64,000 nucleotides of DNA from Phycisphaerales bacterium (lineage in GTDB: Bacteria > Planctomycetota > Phycisphaerae > UBA1845 > Fen-1342): the NCBI GenBank assembly GCA_022839625.1, contig JALHJL010000004.1, positions 34,900-98,899 of the forward strand, in the 5' to 3' direction. Both the position numbers and the translations under genes were made by a program. The notes under the pieces are model-generated. The model made no database searches. It was given only the letters and a program-made list of their open reading frames with translations, and was not told the origin of the DNA. The first letter of the stretch is position 1. The number at the start of each line of letters is the position of its first letter. Positions 25,412 to 33,925 of this stretch are shown piece after piece.

Positions 25412-27538
25412 GTGATCGCGAGCGCGACATTCTCGGTTCTTTCGCCGGCCGCCTACGCCACGCTGCCGTTCTGGCCGTTGCTGGGTGCGGTCCTGGCCGG
25501 GGTGCTGATTATGCTCCGGGCCAGGCCGCAGCACGCCCATTGGCCGGTCGTACTGGGAGTTGCGCTGTCGGCGGCGCTCGCCGTAACGCTGTTTGTGGAC
25601 CTGGGACAGAACGCGGAGGTGACGGGCTCCACGTCTGTCACGGAATCCCCTTCCCTCTCAGGGAGGGGGCAGGGGGAGGGGGAAAGCGGCGATCCCACTG
25701 CCGCCCTCGAGCTGGGAAGACGAGCCAGCTCGGGCTTTTCGCACACCCTCTACGGCTGGATCAGCCTGGGCGAGAAGATCAGCCTTCAGAACCGGCAATG
25801 GCTGTCCGTGAGTTTCCATTTCGACGGGCTCACCGGCATGATGCTGCTGTTTGTTACGGTCGTGTCGCTGATCATCGTGGTCTACTCGATCGGCTACATG
25901 CGGGACCATCACGGCGTACCCGAGCGGGGGTACGAGCGCTTCTTCGCCTTTCTCGGGCTGTTCGTCTTCTCGATGTGCATGCTCGTGATGGCCGGCAACT
26001 TCGTCCTGCTCTACCTGGGGTGGGAGCTGGTCGGGCTGTGCAGCTACCTGCTGATTGGCTTCGATTACCACCGGCCGGCGGCGGCCGCCGCGGCGAAGAA
26101 GGCCTTCATCGTGAACCGCATCGGCGACTTCGGTTTCGCGGTGGGCATCTTCGCCCTGTACTACTTCCTGAGCGGCTGCGCGGGCCCCGGCGAGAACCCG
26201 CTCGACTACGCCGTCGTGTTCAAGTATGCGCCGCATCTGGCGGACGCGGATTCGGGCTTCCTCGGCATGTCCCAGGCCACGCTGGTCAGCCTGCTGCTGT
26301 TGTGCGGGGCGGTCGGCAAGAGTGCCCAGTTCCCGCTGTACGTGTGGTTGCCGGACGCGATGGAAGGTCCGACGCCGGTCTCGGCACTGATTCACGCCGC
26401 AACCATGGTGACGGCTGGCATCTACATGGTGGCGCGCTGCACGCCGATCTTCGAGCTGTCCGCGGGCGCGCTGGACGTCATCCTGACGTTGGGGGTGATC
26501 GGCGCGGTGCTGACGGCGACGATGGCGCTGGCGCAGTACGACATGAAGCGCATCCTGGCGTACTCCACGATCAGCCAGCTCGCGTTCATGTTCGTGGGGC
26601 TGGGCTGCCGCGTGCCGGATAGCGCGGTCTTTCACGTGTTCACGCACGCGTGGTTCAAGGCCCTCCTGTTCCTGGGGGCCGGCAGCGTGATGCACGCGAT
26701 GGGCGGGGTCATCGACGTGCGCCGCTTCAGCGGCCTGCGGCACGTGCTGCCGTGGACCTGCGGCACGATGTGGGTCGGCTGCCTGGCGCTGGCCGGCTTC
26801 CCGCTCTTGGCCGGCTTCTGGAGCAAGGACGAGATCGTCCACGCGGCCTTCGAGCGCCACGTCGTTGTGGGCGTGCTTATGCTGGCGACGGCGGGCCTCA
26901 CCGCGTACTACACCTTCCGCATGTTCTTCCTGTGCTTCCACGGCAAGCCGCGCTGGCCCGAGGAAGCGGGGCACCCGCACGAGTCGCCGCGCGTGATGCT
27001 CGTCCCGCTCGTTCTGCTCGCGCTCGGGGCCGTGCTGGCGGGATACCTGGGCGTCCGCTTCGCGCCCGGCCGCGACTCGTTCCTCGGCCTCTTCCAGCCG
27101 CACGGTTTCTTCCACTCCTACCTTGGTCACAGCACGATCGGCCACCCGGACCACGGGCATGGCGGACTGGGGCTGATGTATCTTTCCGGCGCGGTGGCCG
27201 TCGGCGGCATCGTTCTGGCGTGGGTCCGGTACGGGGCGGCGCCCGAAGTCGATCCGGATCGGAAGCTGCTGGGCGGGCTGTGGAACCTGTGGCATGCCAA
27301 GTACTACGTCGACGAGTTGTACGACGACCTGTTCGTCCGGCCGCTGCGCAACTTCGGCCGGCTGCTGTTCGCCACGGACAACCGCGGCGTGGACGGCGTG
27401 CTTTGGCTGATTACCGGCGTCCCGCGCGGGCTGGCGTTCGCGCTGCATTTCATGCAGCGCGGCGTTCTCAAGACGTATGCGCTGAGCATGGTGCTCGGCC
27501 TGGTGTTATTGATGTTGTTGTGGAGCTGGATGGCCTAA
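25412..27538 (+). CDS. nuoL: NADH-quinone oxidoreductase subunit L
   Basis: 708 residues, the distal antiporter-like subunit with about 16 membrane helices and a long C-terminal lateral helix. LYLGWELVGLCSYLLIGF holds the helix-5 Glu. YVWLPDAMEGPTPVSALIHA and TISQLAFMFVGLG hold the channel Lys/His. Residues about 79-92 (SPSLSGRGQGEGE) in the loop after helix 2 are read from an intergenic-type G-rich repeat. GTG 25412 is used. The TAA stop is overlapped by the first two bases of the 111-bp element. Confidence 0.95.
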   Translation: MIASATFSVLSPAAYATLPFWPLLGAVLAGVLIMLRARPQHAHWPVVLGVALSAALAVTLFVDLGQNAEVTGSTSVTESPSLSGRGQGEGESGDPTAALELGRRASSGFSHTLYGWISLGEKISLQNRQWLSVSFHFDGLTGMMLLFVTVVSLIIVVYSIGYMRDHHGVPERGYERFFAFLGLFVFSMCMLVMAGNFVLLYLGWELVGLCSYLLIGFDYHRPAAAAAAKKAFIVNRIGDFGFAVGIFALYYFLSGCAGPGENPLDYAVVFKYAPHLADADSGFLGMSQATLVSLLLLCGAVGKSAQFPLYVWLPDAMEGPTPVSALIHAATMVTAGIYMVARCTPIFELSAGALDVILTLGVIGAVLTATMALAQYDMKRILAYSTISQLAFMFVGLGCRVPDSAVFHVFTHAWFKALLFLGAGSVMHAMGGVIDVRRFSGLRHVLPWTCGTMWVGCLALAGFPLLAGFWSKDEIVHAAFERHVVVGVLMLATAGLTAYYTFRMFFLCFHGKPRWPEEAGHPHESPRVMLVPLVLLALGAVLAGYLGVRFAPGRDSFLGLFQPHGFFHSYLGHSTIGHPDHGHGGLGLMYLSGAVAVGGIVLAWVRYGAAPEVDPDRKLLGGLWNLWHAKYYVDELYDDLFVRPLRNFGRLLFATDNRGVDGVLWLITGVPRGLAFALHFMQRGVLKTYALSMVLGLVLLMLLWSWMA
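25647..25685. repeat. CCCTTCCCTCTCAGGGAGGGGG repeat inside nuoL
   Basis: A C-rich run followed by G-rich runs (GGGAGGGGGC, AGGGGGAGGGGG), able to pair. It is translated in frame as part of the periplasmic/cytosolic loop between helices 2 and 3. The sequence type recurs as non-coding DNA at 37503-37545 (CTCTCCCTGGTAGGGAGAGG). Confidence 0.6.
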
Positions 27539-27647
27539 ATCACCGTGCGCGATTCGCCGGCGCGCGTCGGGAGGGCGAGCCTCCTGGCGAGCCGCGGCTC
27601 GGCGGGAGCCTCGCCCTCCCGCGCCGCATGATTACGCACGGTGATTT
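27537..27647. mobile_element. 111-bp MITE-like palindromic element, copy 2 (nuoL-nuoM gap)
   Basis: Perfect 13-bp terminal inverted repeats AAATCACCGTGCG at 27537-27549 and 27635-27647 flank a palindrome with GGGAGGGCGAGCC and its complement. It is the reverse complement of the copy at 6041-6151. Its first two bases are the last two of the nuoL TAA stop. No coding capacity. Confidence 0.8.
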
Positions 27648-27648
27648 G

Positions 27649-27758
27649 GCGGCCGGCCTTCTGGTCGGCGATGGCCTGTAGCGGCCGGCCTTCTGGTCGG
27701 CGATGGCCCGTAGCGGCCGGCGGACCGCCGGCCGTGTGCCACTGCTCTTGAGCAGTGG
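27649..27758. repeat. GCGGCCGGCC direct repeat and CCACTGCTC hairpin
   Basis: Two 32-nt direct repeats (27649-27680 and 27681-27712, one mismatch) containing CTGGTCGGCGATGGCC are followed by a third partial unit and a perfect 9-bp hairpin (27739-27747 pairs with 27750-27758). With the preceding element, the whole nuoL-nuoM gap is repeat DNA. Confidence 0.8.
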
Positions 27759-27787
27759 GCCTTTGTTGGAGCGCGGCTGAGATTCTC

Positions 27788-29500
27788 ATGGCGGCCTTGG
27801 CCCTCAATCTGCTGATCTTCCTGCCGCTGTTGGCGGCGGTGGTCGTGTGGACCTTGCCCGAACGGCGGCAGGCGCTCGCGCCGCAGCTCTCGCTTGCGGT
27901 GAGCCTGGTGGGCCTGGCGCTTGCCGCTCTGCTCCTGGTGGGTCTGCCGGGCCTGGCGCGGGACGAGAGCGGCGCGGCGCTGATCGGCGAAGCGCGGGCC
28001 GAGTGGATCGTGGTGGGCGAGCGAGCGGCCGGCGGCCTTCGCGACGGCGTCATCCTGCGCTACCACGTCGGCCTGGACGCGCTCAGCGCGCCGCTGATTG
28101 CGCTGACCGCGCTGCTCGTGCCGCTTTCGGTGGCGTGCAGCTTCACGGCGGTCCGCCACCGGGTCCGCGAGTATTACGCCTGGCTGCTCGTGCTGACCAC
28201 GGGCATGTTGGGCGTGTTCGCGGCCCGCGACGTGCTGCTGTTCTACATCTTCTTCGAGTTCACGCTGGTGCCGCTGTATTTCCTGATCGGTATCTGGGGC
28301 GGTCCGGAGCGGCGCTACGCGGCCAGCAAGTTCTTCCTGTACACGTTCGCCGGCAGCGTCATAACGTTTGCCGGGCTCCTCTACCTCGGCATCCGGGCGG
28401 CCCAGATCGACGGGCTGAGCGTGATCGACTTCGACCTCGTGCGCCTGTCGACGCTGAGCCTGACGCAGCTCAGCACGACCGAGCAGTCGCTGCTCTTCGC
28501 GGCCCTGTTCTGCGGGTTCGCGATCAAGGTGCCGCTGTTTCCGCTGCACACCTGGCTGCCGCTGGCGCACACCGAAGCGCCGACCGCCGGCAGCGTGCTG
28601 CTGGCGGCGGTGTTGCTGAAGCTGGGCACCTACGGGTTCCTGCGTTTCAGCCTGCCGATGGTGCCGCACGGGGCGCTGGCCTGGGCGCAGGTCATGGGGG
28701 TGCTGGCGGTGCTCGGCATCATCTGGGGCGCCCTGTGCTGCTGGGTGCAACGCGACGTCAAGAAGCTCGTCGCCTACTCCTCCGTCTCGCACCTCGGCTT
28801 CTGCATGCTCGGCATGTTCAGCCTGTTGCCGGTCGGCCTGTCCGGTTCCGTGCTGTACATGGTCAACCACGGCCTGAGCACCGGGGCCCTGTTCCTCGTC
28901 GTCGGCATGATCTACGAGCGCTACCACACGCGCGACCTCGACCAGCTCGGCGGCCTGGCGCGGCAGATGCCCGTGCTGGCGTCCTTCTTCGTCCTGTTCG
29001 TGCTCTCCAGCATCGGCCTGCCCGGCCTGAACGGGTTCGTCAGCGAGATCACCGTGCTCCTCGCCGCGTTCAACTCCGACGTGCTCGGGCCGTGGTATGG
29101 CGTGCTCGGAGCGACGGGCATTCTGCTCGGCGCGGTGTACATGCTGTACGCGGCGGGCAAGGTGCTTTTCGGACCGCTGAAGGAGCCGCCGGGAACCCCC
29201 GACCTGTCCGCCGGCCTGCGGCGCGATCTGACCGGCCGCGAGATCGCGATTCTGGCCCCGCTTGCGGTGCTGGTCGTTGTGCTGGGCGTCGCCCCGCGCT
29301 TGGTCACCGATCCGCTCGACGGGGCGTTGCAGTCCCAGATTCTCGACCGCGTCCACGAGGCGCGCGCCGCAAGCGCCATCCAGCACCACCCCGCGTATGC
29401 CGCCGAAGTGCACCCGCTCCCTGACGGCCGCGGTTCGGAAGAATGGTACACCACGGCCCTGTTCATCGGACCTGAGCCCGGCGAAGGAGGCCCGCCATGA
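27788..29500 (+). CDS. nuoM: NADH-quinone oxidoreductase subunit M
   Basis: 570 residues with 14 or so membrane helices, an antiporter-like proton-pumping subunit. FYIFFEFTLVPLYFLIGIWG carries the helix-5 Glu. FPLHTWLPLAHTEAPTAGS and KKLVAYSSVSHLGFCMLG carry the channel Lys and His. The C-terminal tail after about residue 540 reads PLPDGRGSE, from a REP-like repeat, then an unrelated 20 residues. ATG 27788 lies 29 nt after the CCACTGCTC hairpin. The end overlaps nuoN by 4 nt. Confidence 0.95.
   Translation: MAALALNLLIFLPLLAAVVVWTLPERRQALAPQLSLAVSLVGLALAALLLVGLPGLARDESGAALIGEARAEWIVVGERAAGGLRDGVILRYHVGLDALSAPLIALTALLVPLSVACSFTAVRHRVREYYAWLLVLTTGMLGVFAARDVLLFYIFFEFTLVPLYFLIGIWGGPERRYAASKFFLYTFAGSVITFAGLLYLGIRAAQIDGLSVIDFDLVRLSTLSLTQLSTTEQSLLFAALFCGFAIKVPLFPLHTWLPLAHTEAPTAGSVLLAAVLLKLGTYGFLRFSLPMVPHGALAWAQVMGVLAVLGIIWGALCCWVQRDVKKLVAYSSVSHLGFCMLGMFSLLPVGLSGSVLYMVNHGLSTGALFLVVGMIYERYHTRDLDQLGGLARQMPVLASFFVLFVLSSIGLPGLNGFVSEITVLLAAFNSDVLGPWYGVLGATGILLGAVYMLYAAGKVLFGPLKEPPGTPDLSAGLRRDLTGREIAILAPLAVLVVVLGVAPRLVTDPLDGALQSQILDRVHEARAASAIQHHPAYAAEVHPLPDGRGSEEWYTTALFIGPEPGEGGPP
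29414..29440. repeat. REP-like sequence coding the NuoM tail
   Basis: CCGCTCCCTGACGGCCGCGG and following bases match one arm of the palindrome at 651-735 in complement. It lies in frame within the last 30 codons of nuoM and is expressed as PLPDGRGSE. It falls after the last conserved membrane helix, where extra residues are likely tolerated. Confidence 0.6.
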
Positions 29501-31173
29501 TGGTAGAGCCGCGGCTGCCGATGACGGCCCTCCTGCCCGAGATCATCCTCGTGGCCGCCGGGTGTGTCGTCCTGTTGCTTGGGCAAGCAGGCGATGACCG
29601 TCGCCGCCGGCTGATACCGTGGGTCGCGCTGGCCGCGCTGGTGCTCGACCTCGTACTGGTGGCGTTCAGCGCCCGGCTGGCGGACACCTGGCCGGCGTTG
29701 CGTGAGGCGGCGGGGAACGGGCTGACCATGGGCCCCCTGGCGCTGTTCGTGCGGCTGAGCGCGCTGGAGCTGGGCATCCTGCTCACGCTCGTCAACTGGT
29801 CGCAGGGGCGGGAGCGCGAGCGCGGCGAGTTTCTCGCCACGATGCTCTTTGCGCTGACCGGGCTCATGCTCGTCGGGTCGGCGGACAACTTGCTGTTGCT
29901 GTTCCTTGGCCTGGAGCTTGTCAGCATCCCGAGCTACATCCTGGTCGTGTTGAGCCGCGGCGACGCGCGGGCACTCGAAGCCGGCACGAAGTACTTCTAC
30001 CTCGGAGCCCTTTCGGCCGCGGTGACCGCGTACGGCTTCAGCTTCCTGTACGGCGTGTCGGGCACGGCGTCTCTGGCGGGCGTGCTGGAGGCGGTCGCCC
30101 AGGCCCTGCAAGAGCCGGAGACGGCCTCGTACGGTCTGGCAACGGTGGGGCTCGTGCTTTCCCTGGGAGGGCTGTTGTTCAAGATCTCCGCCGTCCCGCT
30201 CCATTTCTACGTAGCCGACGTGTACCAGGGGGCGGCCAGCGCAGTGGCCGGGCTGTTGGGTTTCGTGCCGAAGCTCGCGGGCATGGCGGCCATCTTCAAG
30301 GTCGTGCTGCTGAGCGGGCGCTGGGGACACGGAGATACCGCGGCGTTCTGGCTGCTGTGGGTCATCGCGGCGGCCAGTATGTGCGTGGGCAACGTGCTGG
30401 CGCTGCGGCAGACGAACATCAAGCGGCTGCTCGCGTACTCCGGCGTCGCGCACGGCGGCTACATGCTCGTCGGCGTGCTGGCGGGGCCGCGGGCCGGCGG
30501 GGCCGAGGGAGTGCCGGCGTTCGGCGTGATGGGCGACGGCACGGCGGCCGTGTTGTACTACGTGGTGGTGTACGGAATCGCCAATCTCACGGCGTTCGCC
30601 ATTCTGAGCCTGCTCCGCGTGCGGGACGAGCCTTGCGAGACGCTGCGCGACGTGGCGGGGCTAATCCGCCGCCATCCCGGGCTCGCGCTGCTCATGGTCC
30701 TGGCGATGTTCACGTTGATGGGACTGCCGCCGACGCCGGGATTCTGGGGCAAGCTCAGCCTTTTTGGCAGCGCCCTGGCGGGCGCGCAGTCGGCCGAGGT
30801 TGCGGGCCACCGCGGTTGGTTGATCGCGCTGGTCGTCGTGGCGGTCCTGAATTCGGCGTTGGCGGCGGCATACTACCTGCGGGTCGTGGCCGCCGTGCTG
30901 CTGTACGAGAATCCTCAGCCGGCCCGCGCCGTTCCGCGGGAAGCGCAGCAGATCGGAGTCCTGCTCTGCGGGTTCCTGCTGCTGATTCTGTCTCTATACC
31001 CCGGCGGACTGCTGGCGGCCGGCAAGGACGCCGCGACGGAGCTCACCCGGCGGCTGGATTCCGCGGCGGTGACGGGAGCGCCGGAGGAGTGGGCGGCGGC
31101 CGAGCCGGATCGGCCGCTATCCCGCGCGTGTACTGCCCAGCCGCTCGATGAGTTCCGCGTACTTGGGGAATAG
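29497..31173 (+). CDS. nuoN: NADH-quinone oxidoreductase subunit N
   Basis: 558 residues, the third antiporter-like subunit, about 14 membrane helices. LLLFLGLELVSIPSYILVVL has the helix-5 Glu. SAVPLHFYVADVYQGAAS and NIKRLLAYSGVAHGGYMLVG have the channel residues. ATG 29497 overlaps the nuoM stop (ATGA). The last about 45 residues run past the last helix, are polar, and overlap by 57 nt the 3' end of the convergent glycosyltransferase gene. Last gene of the operon. Confidence 0.94.
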   Translation: MMVEPRLPMTALLPEIILVAAGCVVLLLGQAGDDRRRRLIPWVALAALVLDLVLVAFSARLADTWPALREAAGNGLTMGPLALFVRLSALELGILLTLVNWSQGRERERGEFLATMLFALTGLMLVGSADNLLLLFLGLELVSIPSYILVVLSRGDARALEAGTKYFYLGALSAAVTAYGFSFLYGVSGTASLAGVLEAVAQALQEPETASYGLATVGLVLSLGGLLFKISAVPLHFYVADVYQGAASAVAGLLGFVPKLAGMAAIFKVVLLSGRWGHGDTAAFWLLWVIAAASMCVGNVLALRQTNIKRLLAYSGVAHGGYMLVGVLAGPRAGGAEGVPAFGVMGDGTAAVLYYVVVYGIANLTAFAILSLLRVRDEPCETLRDVAGLIRRHPGLALLMVLAMFTLMGLPPTPGFWGKLSLFGSALAGAQSAEVAGHRGWLIALVVVAVLNSALAAAYYLRVVAAVLLYENPQPARAVPREAQQIGVLLCGFLLLILSLYPGGLLAAGKDAATELTRRLDSAAVTGAPEEWAAAEPDRPLSRACTAQPLDEFRVLGE

Positions 31174-32361
31174 CACGGCGCGGTTGTAGGTCGTCTCGGC
31201 CAGCCGGCGGGCGGCCGCCTTCATCGCTGCGCGGGCAGCGTCATCGCGGATCACTCTCAAGATGGCCGCGGCGCAACTGTCGGCGTCGCCGGCCTGGTAG
31301 TCCAGGCCACAGCCGGCGTCCCGGACGATCCGGCTGCACTGGCCGGGGATCGTGTTGAGCACCGCTACGCCCGCGGCCAAATAGTAGAAAACCTTGTTCG
31401 GCAGGAAGATCTTCGCGTCGGGGACACTGGCATTGAACCCGACGTCGCACTGGCTGAGAAGGTACGCCCACGTGTCGAAGGGCAGGAACCCGGTCAGGGT
31501 CACCTGCGTCAGGTCGTGTTGCCGGATCGTCTGCTCGGCACGCGAGGCCAGCTCTCCGCGGCTGGTCAGGAAGAGCCGTACCGCCGGCCCGGCCGATGCC
31601 TTGATCCTGGCCGCGGCCCCGAGAATCGTAACGAAGTCGTACGCCCGCGTCAGGCTGCCGGTGTAGGCCAGCCAGATTTCCCCGGCGGGTTTCGTGAATT
31701 GCGGGCAGCGTCCGGCGTTGACGGCGGCGTCGAACGTGGCAAGGTCGACTCCGAGCGGGATGGTGGCCGTGGGTTTGTCCCGCCCGCCGGCCTGCACGGC
31801 ATAGTCGGCATACGCATCGGCGACGCCGACCACGAGATCGCAGGTCGCCGCCGCACGGCGCAAACTCCGGCGCATGGTCCAGAGCGCGGGTCGGAGCAAG
31901 GGCCGCACGGGGCGGGGCACCAGGCCGGTGAAGTTGTCGGGCCAGAGGTCTTGAACATCCAAGAGCGTCCGAGCGCCGCGGCGCCGGCCGACCTGGACCG
32001 CGGCCCATGCCAGCCCGGGCGGCGGGCTGCTGGCAAGGACGACCTCGGGACGCGCGGGGTCTTCCAGGGCCAGGCTGCGAAAACGCCTCGCCAAGACGGC
32101 GTGGTTCCGCAGCCGCGCCAGGCTGACATTGCGAGTGTACGGCGGACTCGCGAGGAACCGCGCGTCTATGCCGCACTGCCGGCACGCGTCGCGTATCGTG
32201 ACCTCATCCACCGGGCGTTTGAAACGGTGGCTGAAGTTGCTCGTCCACCACGTGACCTGGTGGCCGCGGGAGGCCAGCAGGCGGGCCAGCGTGGCGTAGC
32301 GGCCCTCCTGCTCCGGATCGCCGGGCAGTGGATCGAACGGGTTGACAATCCAGATCAGCAC
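31117..32361 (-). CDS. Glycosyltransferase family 4/group 1 (GT-B)
   Basis: 414 residues, GT-B fold. The N-terminal domain has QEGRYATLARLLASRGH and LLDVQDLWPDN, a usual acceptor-side motif of capsule/O-antigen glycosyltransferases. The C-terminal donor domain has LAYTGSL, VTLTGFLP and PNKVFYYLAAGVAVL in place of the common EGFGLP.EAMA. A cell-surface glycan role is likely, and sugar and acceptor are unknown. The GTG start at 32361 overlaps the upstream transferase gene by 7 nt, so the two are coupled. Its end overlaps nuoN on the other strand. Confidence 0.85.
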   Translation of the reverse strand: MLIWIVNPFDPLPGDPEQEGRYATLARLLASRGHQVTWWTSNFSHRFKRPVDEVTIRDACRQCGIDARFLASPPYTRNVSLARLRNHAVLARRFRSLALEDPARPEVVLASSPPPGLAWAAVQVGRRRGARTLLDVQDLWPDNFTGLVPRPVRPLLRPALWTMRRSLRRAAATCDLVVGVADAYADYAVQAGGRDKPTATIPLGVDLATFDAAVNAGRCPQFTKPAGEIWLAYTGSLTRAYDFVTILGAAARIKASAGPAVRLFLTSRGELASRAEQTIRQHDLTQVTLTGFLPFDTWAYLLSQCDVGFNASVPDAKIFLPNKVFYYLAAGVAVLNTIPGQCSRIVRDAGCGLDYQAGDADSCAAAILRVIRDDAARAAMKAAARRLAETTYNRAVLFPKYAELIERLGSTRAG

Positions 32362-33536
32362 GGGTGTGCTCCTCGCCGCTGACGGGATAGCTCGAGCGCC
32401 TTCTCCGCCATGCGGGCCACGAAACGATCGAGGCCGTGCGCCCGGGCATACGCGTAGCCGTCCTGGATGCACCGCCGCCGAAGCTCCGGCTCATCCATGA
32501 TCCGTGCTAGGCCCGCCGCCAGGGCCGCCGGGTTGTTCAGCGGCACCAGGACGCCGCGCCGCCCGTGGTCGAGCGACTCGGCGATGTTCCCGACCGGCGT
32601 AGCCACGACGGGCAGGCTATGCGCAAGTGCTTCGGTGATGACCCGGGGCGAGCCTTCGCTCAGCGAGGGCAGCGCGAAGATGTCGGCGGCGTTGTAACAC
32701 TCGTTGAGCGGCGGTCCGAGGGTCAGGCGGCCGCGAAAGTGCACGTATTGCTGCAATCCCAGCCGTTGCACCTGGGCCGCCAGCGGCGCGTGCAGCTCGC
32801 CCTCGCCGACCAGTTCCAGCTCCACCGCCCGGCCGCCCTGGCGGAGGACGTGGACGGCGTCGACGAGGTCGCCGAGCCCCTTGCCCTGCCGCAGATAGCC
32901 TACGTAGAGGACGCGCACGACCGGCCCCGTGCAGCAGTCCTCGCGCAGGTAGTAGTCGTCCGGGAGCAGCGTGGACAGCACGATGGGTTCCACGTCGGGA
33001 ATGTGCCGCCGCAGGCGCTCGGCCAATGCGCTGCCGTCACAGAAAGCATAGTTCCGGCGGGCGATGTGCCGTTGGATCGCAAATTCAAGACCATAGGCGG
33101 CCCGCGCGAAGCCTCCATAGAGCCCCCGGTACTTGGGGCTGCGCACCATCATCTCGAACGGATCGGATGAAAAGTGATACAGGAAAGGGACGCCGCGCCG
33201 CCGGGTCAGCCACCACAACACGTACGCCAGCGGCGCCGTGCCGCGCGCATTGATCACGTCGAGGTGCGCGCGGTGTCGGCGGAACACCCGCACGATGGCG
33301 CGCGCCCGGCGGTAGGCCTGGGCGTGGGTCTCGAAGTATGGCAGGGGGGCCACGGTGACGTTGGGGGCATCGAGGGGACACCCGCTGAAGTACGTGGGCC
33401 GGTCGGTCGTCGGGGCAAAGACCGTCACGTGCTCGAAATGCCGCGCAAACTCGAGCACGTAGCGCGCGTACGCACCGTACGTATCGAACGTTCGCCCGTC
33501 CGTGTGTACCGGCTCGTGGTAAAGGCCGATTCGCAT
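32355..33536 (-). CDS. Glycosyltransferase family 1/4 (GT-B)
   Basis: 393 residues, GT-B fold with a Rossmann start RIGLYHEPVHTDGRTFDTYG. The donor site near the C-terminus reads FALPSLSEGSPRVITEALAH with the E...E nucleotide-sugar motif, and PVVATPVGNIAE follows. VLYVGYLRQGKGL is the standard start of the second domain. It likely adds a sugar to an LPS or exopolysaccharide chain together with its 3' partner. ATG 33536 is chosen because the protein then begins directly at the first beta strand; GTG 33557 is possible. Confidence 0.87.
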   Translation of the reverse strand: MRIGLYHEPVHTDGRTFDTYGAYARYVLEFARHFEHVTVFAPTTDRPTYFSGCPLDAPNVTVAPLPYFETHAQAYRRARAIVRVFRRHRAHLDVINARGTAPLAYVLWWLTRRRGVPFLYHFSSDPFEMMVRSPKYRGLYGGFARAAYGLEFAIQRHIARRNYAFCDGSALAERLRRHIPDVEPIVLSTLLPDDYYLREDCCTGPVVRVLYVGYLRQGKGLGDLVDAVHVLRQGGRAVELELVGEGELHAPLAAQVQRLGLQQYVHFRGRLTLGPPLNECYNAADIFALPSLSEGSPRVITEALAHSLPVVATPVGNIAESLDHGRRGVLVPLNNPAALAAGLARIMDEPELRRRCIQDGYAYARAHGLDRFVARMAEKALELSRQRRGAHPC

Positions 33537-33925
33537 GGGCCGCAAAGTGCTCTGCACTCCCGTCCTGGCAGCCTAGCGGCTCACATTGCCCCCGGCAAGC
33601 GCAGCGCCGGTCGATCGGGTGGCAGCGTGGCAGCGAGGTTCCGCAGCGACAGGGGTGTGCTGTACGCACTCCCGGCGCGTCGGACTTGGCCGCGCCGCGC
33701 GGCACCCGGTCGCAGCGCGGCGTAGCTCCGCGTGTTCCGTAAAGGGCGGTCACACCACTGGGCACGTGGAGCGGATCGCAGCCTGCCGCAGGCCCTCTTG
33801 CGGACGGCGTTTGCCGCGTCTACGGCCATGACAGCGGCCCCGCGGGGCCGCCTATGGTCTTGAGTTCTTGAGGCCGGCGGGCCGCACCGTAGCAAGCAGG
33901 CCCTCGCTGGTCCCCAAGACGCAGC
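33537..33925. other. Gene-free stretch
   Basis: About 390 bases without a supported gene. It should carry the promoter of the two glycosyltransferases on the minus strand. A short inverted repeat GCGGCCCCGCGGGGCCGC lies near 33834-33851 and could be a transcription stop. No protein-like pattern is seen in any frame. Confidence 0.45.

Noticed and set aside
27649..27712. CRISPR-like direct repeats.
   Set aside because: Two 32-nt units are directly joined with no spacer.
25658..30453. Long antisense frames over nuoL, nuoM and nuoN.
   Set aside because: Composition is Arg/Gln/His-rich as expected for shadow frames, no start signals, and the sense genes are certain.
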